From Avelusimicrobium sp963660385 (GTDB lineage Bacteria > Elusimicrobiota > Elusimicrobia > Elusimicrobiales > Elusimicrobiaceae), in contig CAVKWQ010000081.1 in assembly GCA_963660385.1 (NCBI GenBank), forward strand, positions 1 through 5,617: a stretch of DNA of 5,617 bases, given 5' to 3'. This document shows positions 1 through 5,572 of the stretch, piece after piece; within the stretch, counting starts at the first letter, position 1, and each line of letters opens with the position of its first letter. A program made the translations under genes and the position numbers. A model generated the notes under the pieces. It worked only from the letters and a program-made list of their open reading frames with translations, was not told the origin of the DNA and did not search any database.

Positions 1-635
1 CAATGAGTTGGCAGAAATTAAAACTCAAAAATAAGGACGAAGTGTATTTGGTCTGCGGGGAAGCGGAAAAATCCACCTCCTGTGAGCCTCCCACCGGGGA
101 GCCCACAGAACAGGCCTGCCCGTCTCCCTCTACGGCTAAGCAAACTAGAACTTGGAACTATACCACTTGCAAATGGAACGCTTGGCAGGGAAATTGCTCC
201 TTAAAGAAATGTTTAACAAAAGCGACTTCCTGTTTTCAAGGGACGAAGACTGATGGCTTAGGAAGTTGTAGCGGTATGTGTAATATAGACAAAGGAAGCC
301 CTTTGCCATTTAAGATGAATCCTTCCGTGGTAGAAACAGAAAACTTACTTATGGCAGGATATCTTTCTAAACCAAGGGCTTGCAGCCCGGGAACAGAGTG
401 CGATGATTGTATAGTTGGTAAAACTTATTATGATACTAATGCAATTTACGGTAAAACTTGTCTTATGGGCAATGGCAATCTTGACGGGAATTGTAAAGCA
501 TATTTTTCCTTGCCTTTGTACCAGTGTAGTGAATTAGCGAATTGCAGTCAGGGTACGGCCGCAGATTGCAAAAAGTGGGATTCTAAGGCCACTGGATTTG
601 AAATTTGGCAGGACGGAACAGAGGGGCGTTCATAA
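1..635 (+). CDS. Cysteine-rich, probably exported protein of unknown function (5' end cut by window edge)
   Basis: I do not recognise the family. The visible 210 residues, counted from an ATG at position 3, contain 17 cysteines (about 8%), many in close pairs or clusters such as C65/C70/C77, C89/C93, C133/C136 and C175/C181/C189. Aromatic residues sit next to some of them, notably CKWNAWQGNC at residues 56-65. A Pro/Thr/Ser/Glu-rich linker (about residues 28-48) looks like an extracellular spacer. So many cysteines suggest a disulfide-bonded protein outside the cytoplasm, yet no signal peptide, prepilin leader or transmembrane segment is visible. Only two bases precede the ATG, so no ribosome binding site can be judged, and the real start is probably upstream of the window. 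The gene ends with tandem TAA TAA stops (633-638), followed by a terminator. Its GC content is about 44%, below the operon on the other strand. A minor pilin, adhesin or other surface protein is possible, but that is inference only. Confidence 0.6.
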   Translation, partial: MSWQKLKLKNKDEVYLVCGEAEKSTSCEPPTGEPTEQACPSPSTAKQTRTWNYTTCKWNAWQGNCSLKKCLTKATSCFQGTKTDGLGSCSGMCNIDKGSPLPFKMNPSVVETENLLMAGYLSKPRACSPGTECDDCIVGKTYYDTNAIYGKTCLMGNGNLDGNCKAYFSLPLYQCSELANCSQGTAADCKKWDSKATGFEIWQDGTEGRS

Positions 636-646
636 TAAATAAATAT

Positions 647-678
647 AAAACCCGGGGTTTTTAATAGCCCCGGGTTTT
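647..678. terminator. Bidirectional intrinsic terminator between convergent genes
   Basis: CCCGGGG (651-657) pairs perfectly with CCCCGGG (668-674) around a 10-base AT-rich loop. AAAA (647-650) and TTTT (675-678) can extend the stem to 11 bp. On the plus strand the hairpin is followed by a T run (675-680), and on the minus strand by TTTTATATTTATTT. It can therefore end both the Cys-rich gene and the queA operon. The queA stop codon (679-681) directly abuts the hairpin and contributes to the A/T tract, so the operon has essentially no 3' untranslated spacer before the terminator. Confidence 0.92.
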
Positions 679-1713
679 TTACAAAATCATCATACTGTCG
701 CCAAAGGAGTAGAAGCGGTATTTCTTTTCTACGGCTTGCAAATACGCCTCGTAAATAAAATCCTCTCCGGCAAAGGCGGACGTCATACACAGAGGGGTAG
801 AGTCCGGGAAGTGGAAGTTAGTAATCAGGCAGTCAATGGCCTTAAACTTGTAGCCGGGATAAATGAATAAGTCCGTCCATTTTTTTCCCGGGTGCGTGAT
901 GTGGTTGTCGTCCGTAAAACTTTCCAAGGTGCGGGTGCTGGTGGTGCCGCAGGAAAACACGCGTTTGCCCGCTTGGCGCACCGCGTTTAGCGTGTCGGCG
1001 GTTTCCTGGGTTACCTCGCCCAATTCGGCCAGCATATGGTGATGTTCAGGCTCTCCGCGTAAGGGTTTAAACGTACCCCAGCCGACGTGCAGGGTGATGT
1101 AGCAAATGTGTACGCCTTTATCCTTTAATTTTTGCAAAAGTTCCGGCGTAAAGTGAAAGCCCGCCGTAGGCGCGGCGATAGAGCCGTCGTACTTGGCGTA
1201 AACGGTTTGATAGCGTTCTTTGTCGGTTTCTATGCTGGGCGTAAGGCCGCTATGCTTGCGGGCCTTTTCAATGTATTGCGGCAGAGGCATAAGGCCGTGC
1301 TCGTTGCAGAAGGGCAAAATGTCTTCTTCGTTAAATTCCAAAATGGCTTCATTATTGTCCGTCTTGCCCAACACTTTGGCGGTTAAGCCGGAACCAAAAT
1401 CAAGCGTAATACCCTCTTTGTAATCGCGTGTTAAAACGGCCCAAATATTGGGCTTTTGCATCGGGCGCACGAGCAATACTTCCACCTTGCCGCCAGTCGG
1501 TTTATGGGCGAATAACTTGGCGGGGAAAACCTTGGTATTGTTGATGACCAAAGCGTCGCCAGGGTTAAAATATTCGTGGATATCGCGGAAGATGCGGTGT
1601 TCAATGGTGTGCGTATCGCGGTGGAGCACCATTTGGCGCGAGGAGTCGCGCGGGGTGGCGGGCTGCTTGGCGATAAGCGGGTCTAAATCCAGTTTTTTAA
1701 AGCGTTCAAACAT
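679..1713 (-). CDS. queA: S-adenosylmethionine:tRNA ribosyltransferase-isomerase
   Basis: QueA transfers and isomerises the ribosyl group of SAM onto preQ1 in the anticodon wobble position of GUN tRNAs, giving epoxyqueuosine, the penultimate step of queuosine synthesis in the cytoplasm. The 344 residues match the usual family length and carry conserved blocks along the whole protein: the N-terminal LDLDPLIA (8-15) and PRDSSR (21-26), GDALVINNTKVFPAKL (52-67), GSIAAPTAGFHFT (177-189), TLHVGWGTFKPL (207-218), GTTSTRTLES (256-265), ITNFHFPDSTPL (297-308) and a C-terminal YSFGDSMMI (335-343). The ATG start is supported by an AGGA core five bases upstream and by the N-terminal family motif beginning right after it. 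It is the last gene of the operon, 9 bp after the spoIID-like gene. The tRNA-guanine transglycosylase gene tgt, often its neighbour, is not present here and must lie elsewhere if the pathway is complete. Confidence 0.98.
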   Translation of the reverse strand: MFERFKKLDLDPLIAKQPATPRDSSRQMVLHRDTHTIEHRIFRDIHEYFNPGDALVINNTKVFPAKLFAHKPTGGKVEVLLVRPMQKPNIWAVLTRDYKEGITLDFGSGLTAKVLGKTDNNEAILEFNEEDILPFCNEHGLMPLPQYIEKARKHSGLTPSIETDKERYQTVYAKYDGSIAAPTAGFHFTPELLQKLKDKGVHICYITLHVGWGTFKPLRGEPEHHHMLAELGEVTQETADTLNAVRQAGKRVFSCGTTSTRTLESFTDDNHITHPGKKWTDLFIYPGYKFKAIDCLITNFHFPDSTPLCMTSAFAGEDFIYEAYLQAVEKKYRFYSFGDSMMIL

Positions 1714-1718
1714 AAGTG

Positions 1719-1724
1719 TCCTCT
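1719..1724 (-). promoter_or_regulatory. Ribosome binding site of queA
   Basis: On the minus strand AGAGGA lies five bases before the queA ATG and overlaps the TAG stop codon of the preceding spoIID-like gene (TAGAGGACACTTATG). It is the clearest Shine-Dalgarno sequence in the operon. It supports the chosen start and suggests that a ribosome terminating on the upstream gene stops on or beside this site. Confidence 0.65.
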
Positions 1725-2952
1725 ATTGGAGCGTTTTGATTTCGGCTCCGGGGTAATAATTTTTTAAAATCTTGCGGTAATTTTTGCCGTCCTTGGCCAT
1801 ACCGTTTGCGCCGTCTTGGCACATACCGATACCGTGGCCGTAACCTTTGCCTTCAAAGCGGACGTCGTTTTTGCGGACGTCCAACTTGGTTATTTTGCAA
1901 CTGCGGATGCCCGTGGCTAAACGGAAGCGCCCGCACGGTACGGTTTTGGAACCCTTGGCGGTTTTAATAATTAAATTGGTGGCGCGGCCCGTGTCCGTCT
2001 TGCGGGAAATTTTAATGCTTTTTAAAGCACCTGTCAGGCCCACGCTTTTGGCGTAACTTTCCACCTTGTGCCGGGCGACGTTCATCGCCCATTTGTAACT
2101 TTTGGAGTGGCTGTCGTACTTGCAAGACGCCCCTGAAAGCGGCTTAATGGATTTTGCGCCAAAGTTCCAACTGCGCACATCGTCCGTCGCGCCGCCGCAG
2201 TTTGCGTGGTAGTAGGTAAAAAAGAGTTTATCCTCGTAGGTTAATACTTGCCCGCGGGTTTGGTCCACGGCTTTTTTGACGGAATCGTATTGCTTACCGC
2301 CGCCTTTGTACATTTGGCTGCGGACATCGGAATAAACGTCAAAATTTTGGTTTTTTACACTCTCTAAGGTTTTTAGCGTATAGGTGCGTGCGGCCACGGC
2401 CTGCGCCTTTAAGGCTTCCAAGGGCCAGGTGTAACTCATTTCGTACGGGAGCACCCCATAGAGGTATGTTTCCAGCGGGGCGTGTTCCACCAAGTGAAAG
2501 GCGTTTTGCGCGGGGATGATGTAAATTTTGCCCGAATAACTGTTGTTATTCCAGCCCAGCACGGTATTGGCGGCGGGTTCCAAAATAATGGGTTGCGCGG
2601 CCTGTAACGTGCCTACTTGGATTTTGCCGCTCCCCAGCGCTTTTACGGCCAAGGTGCCGGCGGCGGAAACCTTGTATTTTTTATCTAAATTTTGTGTGTA
2701 AATATACACCTTGCCAGAGTGCTTTATATAGGCCGATTTGGCCTTTTCGGCCAGCAACACGCGCACGGTGGCTTCGGTATATTCCTTTTGGTTTTGCGGG
2801 TCCTGCGCGGGCGGTTCCGGCGCGCGGGCGGCCAAGGCGGAAGAGTCTATCTGCCCTTGCGCGGCGGTATAGGCTGATGGGCGTTTGGACGGTGCGGCGC
2901 ACGCGCTTAAAAGCGCGGCGGTTAAAAGGAGTAAACAGAAGTGTTTTTTCAT
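1723..2952 (-). CDS. SpoIID/LytB-domain lipoprotein (putative peptidoglycan lytic transglycosylase)
   Basis: This 409-residue protein starts with a textbook lipoprotein signal: Lys-Lys, a Leu/Ala-rich core and the lipobox LSAC with the lipidated cysteine at residue 18. A Pro/Ala/Gln-rich tether (about 20-58) follows. The SpoIID (stage II sporulation protein D / amidase enhancer LytB) region is clear: VLPYEM at 167-172, with Glu171 at the position of the catalytic glutamate of SpoIID, WPLEALKAQAVAARTY at 176-191, YYHANCGGATDD at 247-258 and GYGHGIGMCQDGA at 370-382. SpoIID enzymes cleave glycan strands that lack stem peptides. Nothing else here suggests sporulation, so a role in growth, division or cell-wall turnover is more likely (inference). 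His249, Cys252, Cys277 and His282 could be metal or disulfide residues. The frame stays open upstream to an ATG at 3039, but that start would add 29 arginine-rich residues in front of the signal peptide and overlap ruvB, so I place the start at 2952, one base after the ruvB stop. No good Shine-Dalgarno sequence precedes it, so coupled translation is likely. Confidence 0.94.
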   Translation of the reverse strand: MKKHFCLLLLTAALLSACAAPSKRPSAYTAAQGQIDSSALAARAPEPPAQDPQNQKEYTEATVRVLLAEKAKSAYIKHSGKVYIYTQNLDKKYKVSAAGTLAVKALGSGKIQVGTLQAAQPIILEPAANTVLGWNNNSYSGKIYIIPAQNAFHLVEHAPLETYLYGVLPYEMSYTWPLEALKAQAVAARTYTLKTLESVKNQNFDVYSDVRSQMYKGGGKQYDSVKKAVDQTRGQVLTYEDKLFFTYYHANCGGATDDVRSWNFGAKSIKPLSGASCKYDSHSKSYKWAMNVARHKVESYAKSVGLTGALKSIKISRKTDTGRATNLIIKTAKGSKTVPCGRFRLATGIRSCKITKLDVRKNDVRFEGKGYGHGIGMCQDGANGMAKDGKNYRKILKNYYPGAEIKTLQ

Positions 2953-2953
2953 A

Positions 2954-3976
2954 CTAAAAAAGCAAATCCGCGTGTTGTTTGCGGCCCATATGTTCGTAGG
3001 CTTTGCGCGTGGCCACGCGGCCGCGCGGGGTGCGCGCAATAAAGCCCGCCTTGATGAGAAAGGGCTCTATTACGTCCGTTAAAGTATCCACGGCTTCGGA
3101 CACGGCAATCGCTAAGTTGTCCACGCCCACCGGGCCGCCTGAAAAACGGTCTATAAGCGCTTCCAAAATGCGCTTATCCACGCTGTCCAAGCCCTCGCTG
3201 TCAATGTCCAGGGAATCCATTGCCGTGGTGGCAATTTCGTGCGTGATAATACCGTTGCCCTTTACTTGGGCGAAGTCGCGCGCGCGTCGTAATAAGCGGT
3301 TAGCAATACGCGGCGTACCGCGGGAGCGTTTAGCCAGTTCGGTGAGCCCCGCACGGTCGGCCTCAATGTTTAAAAGCCGTGCCGAGCGTTCCAAAATATC
3401 GGTAATTTCCGGGATTTCGTAAAAGCCCAAGTTAAATACAATGCCAAAGCGGTCGCGCAGCGGGCCGGTCAGCAGGCCGGAGCGGGTAGTCGCACCCACC
3501 AGGGTAAAGTGCGGTACGGCCAGTTTTAAGGTCGTAGAGCCTGCGCCTTTGCCCGTATTGATAAAAAAGGTAAAGTCTTCCATTGCCGGGTAGAGGGCCT
3601 CCTCTACTGCGGGGTTTAGGCGGTGGATTTCGTCAATAAACAAAATGTCACCCTCGGCTAATTCGGTTGTCAGCATAGCGGCCAAGTCGCCCGGGCGCGC
3701 CAGTACGGGGCCGGACGTAACCTTGATGTTTACGCCCATTTCGCGCGCCAAAATATTGGCAAGCGTAGTTTTACCCAAGCCGGGCGGCGCATAAAAAAGA
3801 CAATGGTCCAGGGCTTCCTTGCGGGATTTGGCGGCCGCAATAAAAATGCGTAAATTTTCTTTTAGTTTTTCCTGCCCGACAAACTCGTCCAAGGTGGCGG
3901 GGCGCAGGGCGGCTTCCAGCCCGGCGGACTCATCGGAAAGTTGGTTGACGTCTAAAATTTCGTTTTGGTTGCTCAT
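2954..3976 (-). CDS. ruvB: Holliday junction branch-migration ATPase RuvB
   Basis: RuvB is the hexameric AAA+ motor that, with RuvA, drives branch migration of Holliday junctions in recombinational repair. The 340 residues are typical in length. Visible elements in order are the N-terminal block ALRPATLDEFVGQ (23-35), Walker A APPGLGKTT (63-71), Walker B ILFIDEIH (111-118), the beta-hairpin region that docks on RuvA (about 131-155), sensor 1 GATTRSG (161-167), the arginine-finger block GPLRDRFG (171-178, Arg174), sensor 2 RGTPRIANRLLRR (219-231) and the winged-helix DNA-binding domain ending in ARTPRGRVAT (314-323). All catalytic positions are intact. The hairpin reads KGAGSTTLKLAVPHF, somewhat unlike the common KGP.AR.I.LDLPPF. 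The ATG overlaps the ruvA stop codon (ATGA), the classic sign of translational coupling of two subunits of one complex. ruvC is not in the window. Confidence 0.99.
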   Translation of the reverse strand: MSNQNEILDVNQLSDESAGLEAALRPATLDEFVGQEKLKENLRIFIAAAKSRKEALDHCLFYAPPGLGKTTLANILAREMGVNIKVTSGPVLARPGDLAAMLTTELAEGDILFIDEIHRLNPAVEEALYPAMEDFTFFINTGKGAGSTTLKLAVPHFTLVGATTRSGLLTGPLRDRFGIVFNLGFYEIPEITDILERSARLLNIEADRAGLTELAKRSRGTPRIANRLLRRARDFAQVKGNGIITHEIATTAMDSLDIDSEGLDSVDKRILEALIDRFSGGPVGVDNLAIAVSEAVDTLTDVIEPFLIKAGFIARTPRGRVATRKAYEHMGRKQHADLLF

Positions 3977-4584
3977 TTTTTCAGTACCCGCAGGGCCTCT
4001 TTGATGATGTCTTCAATCTTGCCGTTTAGGTTTACACCCTCGGTGTAGAGTTTTTCAATCGCGCGGCGCGATTCCGCCGCAGAATAGCCCAAGGCGGACA
4101 AGGCTTCCAGCACGCCGCTCATATACGGGGCTTCGTCCATTACTTTTATTTTGCTTTCTCCCTGTACGGTGATAGCGTCCATTTTGTCCTTTAAGGAGTT
4201 GATTAACTTTTCCGCCGTCTTAGCCGTAAAGCCGAAGATACCCGTCAAAATTTTGGGGTCGCGTTTTAAAATAGCGTTGTGAAAGTCCGCCACCGAGCGG
4301 AGGGCTTTGTTTAAAAATTCAAGCGCTTTTTTGGGGCCTGTATTGGGGATAGCGGTTTTGAAGAGATACCAAAGTTCTTTGTCTTCTTTATTCAAAAAAC
4401 CGTATAAAACCGTGCCGTCGTAGGGGGAAATGGATTCCGCCACATACAGGGCCACTTCGGTTCCTTCCGTCAGTTCCAGCGCGGAACTGTGCGCGAGGTT
4501 GACCTCGTAGCCGATTCCGCCGCACAAAATGACGGCGCCGTCTTCCTTTACTTCCAATACTTCGCCTTTTAAATACGCTATCAT
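3973..4584 (-). CDS. ruvA: Holliday junction DNA-binding protein RuvA (divergent)
   Basis: RuvA tetramers bind four-way junctions and recruit RuvB rings. The 203-residue length and three-domain layout fit the family: an N-terminal OB-fold (1-63, with MIAYLKGEVLEV, GGIGYEV and LYGF), a helix-hairpin-helix domain II (about 64-140), a flexible linker and a C-terminal RuvB-binding domain III (about 151-203, with ALSALGYSAAESRRAIEKL). Domain II departs from the norm. The first hairpin, usually V-x-G-[VI]-G-P-K, is IPNTGPK (79-85), and the second, usually GIGKKTAERL, is GFTAKTAEKL (118-127). In the acidic pin, Tyr55-Asp56 replaces the Glu55-Asp56 of Escherichia coli RuvA. The reading frame is intact and overlaps ruvB by 4 bp, so the gene is not decayed. 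It starts 4 bp after the miaA stop; only a weak GAAG precedes the ATG. Identity is secure from domain I, domain III and the neighbour ruvB. Confidence 0.95.
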   Translation of the reverse strand: MIAYLKGEVLEVKEDGAVILCGGIGYEVNLAHSSALELTEGTEVALYVAESISPYDGTVLYGFLNKEDKELWYLFKTAIPNTGPKKALEFLNKALRSVADFHNAILKRDPKILTGIFGFTAKTAEKLINSLKDKMDAITVQGESKIKVMDEAPYMSGVLEALSALGYSAAESRRAIEKLYTEGVNLNGKIEDIIKEALRVLKK

Positions 4585-4588
4585 ATCT

Positions 4589-5560
4589 TCATTTTACCAT
4601 ATTGGGCGGCAGGGCCGTTTGGTTGGCAAAATGAAGGATTTGCGCGGCGAGCGCTTGGGGGCGGAAATCTTGTTTGGCGGTTAGTTCCAGGCGCAGGGCG
4701 TTGGTATAGCGGTTGAACCAGGTGCGCTGGCGTTTGGCGTATTGGCGGGTAAGCGTGGCCACTTGCTCCACGGCTTGCGCGCGGGAGAGTTGCCCTTGTA
4801 AAAAGGAAATTGCCTGCGGATAGCCCAGACTTTTTAAAGCGGGCGTATCGGGCTTGTAGCCCTCGTTTAGCAGGGCTTCGGCTTCCTGTGCCATCCCGTC
4901 AAAAATCTGCTCTGTACGGGCCGAAATGCGCGCGTTTAACGCTTCTCTATCCCAGGCTAAATACACCCAGGCGGAGGCTTGCGGATTAGGGAGTTTAAAA
5001 AAATTGCCGCTTTTTAGCGCGCTTGCGGGCTTGCCCGTCAGCCAGCACAGTTCCAGGGCGCGCATCGTGCGTTGGACGTTGCCCACCGGGATATTTTGTG
5101 CGGAAATAGGGTCCAAGGCCATAAGCGCCTGATGCAGGCCCTCTTTGCCCGATTTTGCTAGTAAGGCGGAAAGTTTTTCGCGCGTTTGTGGCGTGGAAGC
5201 GGGCAGGTCGTCCATACCCACAAAATAGGCGTGCAGCCACATACCCGTACCGCCCGCAAAAATAAGTGGACGGTTTGGGTTTTCAGCGGCGATTTGGCGC
5301 GCTTTTTTTACAAAGTTCCCAGCGTTGCAGATGTCGGTAACGTCTAAAAAATCCACCAGATAATAAGGTACTCCGTCCACCGTATAGGCTCCGTTTTGGT
5401 ACGAGCCCTGCGGCTTGGCCGTGCCGATAGTCAGGCGTTTATAAACTTGGCGTGAGTCGGCCGAGAGAATAATCCCGTTTGATTGGCGGGCAAGTTCCAA
5501 GGCGAGTTCAGTTTTGCCAGAAGCGGTCGGGCCGCATAGGACGATAGGTTTCATAAACAT
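4589..5560 (-). CDS. miaA: tRNA dimethylallyltransferase
   Basis: MiaA transfers the dimethylallyl group from DMAPP to the N6 amine of A37 in tRNAs that read UNN codons, giving i6A, which MiaB usually methylthiolates further. The 323 residues are near the usual length. Conserved elements in order are the P-loop GPTASGKTELA (10-20), SADSRQVY with Asp35 (33-40), GTAKP (46-50), YYLVDFLDV (66-74), GGTGMWLHAY (103-112), NVQRTMRALE (161-170) and, in the tRNA-binding C-terminal region, GYPQAI (246-251) and TRQYAKRQRTWFNR (271-284). The first ATG (5558-5560) has no Shine-Dalgarno sequence, and a second ATG two codons later (5552-5554) gives the more typical N-terminus MKPIVLCGPT, so the true start could be either. 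A minus-strand frame entering from outside would stop at a TGA overlapping that second ATG. It is the first gene of the visible operon, 4 bp before ruvA. Confidence 0.97.
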   Translation of the reverse strand: MFMKPIVLCGPTASGKTELALELARQSNGIILSADSRQVYKRLTIGTAKPQGSYQNGAYTVDGVPYYLVDFLDVTDICNAGNFVKKARQIAAENPNRPLIFAGGTGMWLHAYFVGMDDLPASTPQTREKLSALLAKSGKEGLHQALMALDPISAQNIPVGNVQRTMRALELCWLTGKPASALKSGNFFKLPNPQASAWVYLAWDREALNARISARTEQIFDGMAQEAEALLNEGYKPDTPALKSLGYPQAISFLQGQLSRAQAVEQVATLTRQYAKRQRTWFNRYTNALRLELTAKQDFRPQALAAQILHFANQTALPPNMVK

Positions 5561-5572
5561 ATTGTATAAAAT
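5561..5572. promoter_or_regulatory. Overlapping -10-like hexamers on both strands (possible divergent promoter)
   Basis: On the plus strand TATAAA at 5565-5570 (within TATAAAAT) resembles a sigma-70 -10 box. On the minus strand TACAAT at 5561-5566 matches the -10 consensus at five of six positions but lies right against the miaA start. I see no convincing -35 hexamer at 16-18 bp for either. If the minus-strand element is real, the miaA transcript would begin at about its second ATG and be leaderless. This is tentative: AT-rich sequence can give such matches by chance. Confidence 0.25.

Noticed and set aside
80..108. Imperfect hairpin within the Cys-rich gene (CTGTG...CTCCC loop GGGAG...CACAG)
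   Set aside because: Two 5-bp stems are separated by an asymmetric internal loop and there is no T run after it. It falls in the repetitive Pro/Thr/Glu linker codons, so chance pairing is the simplest explanation.
548..790. 80-codon minus-strand frame across the terminator
   Set aside because: It overlaps the ends of both convergent genes and runs through the terminator hairpin. It has no recognisable motif and looks like a shadow frame.
1132..1756. Plus-strand frames antisense to queA
   Set aside because: QueA is conserved along its whole length on the minus strand, and these frames overlap each other with no family features or ribosome binding sites.
2953..3039. N-terminal extension of the SpoIID-like protein from an ATG at 3039
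   Set aside because: It would place 29 arginine/alanine-rich residues in front of a perfect lipoprotein signal peptide and overlap the ruvB 3' end by 86 bp. The internal ATG at 2952 follows the ruvB stop by one base and starts the signal sequence correctly.
3003..3422. 139-codon plus-strand frame antisense to ruvB
   Set aside because: The opposite strand is an unmistakable RuvB with its sensor 2 and winged-helix motifs. The long open antisense frame is explained by GC-rich codon usage and encodes a low-complexity Ser/Arg-rich product.
3973..4584. ruvA as a decaying pseudogene because of its unusual hairpins
   Set aside because: The frame is full length with no stop or frameshift. Domains I and III are well kept and the ATGA overlap with ruvB is preserved, so it looks functional though divergent.
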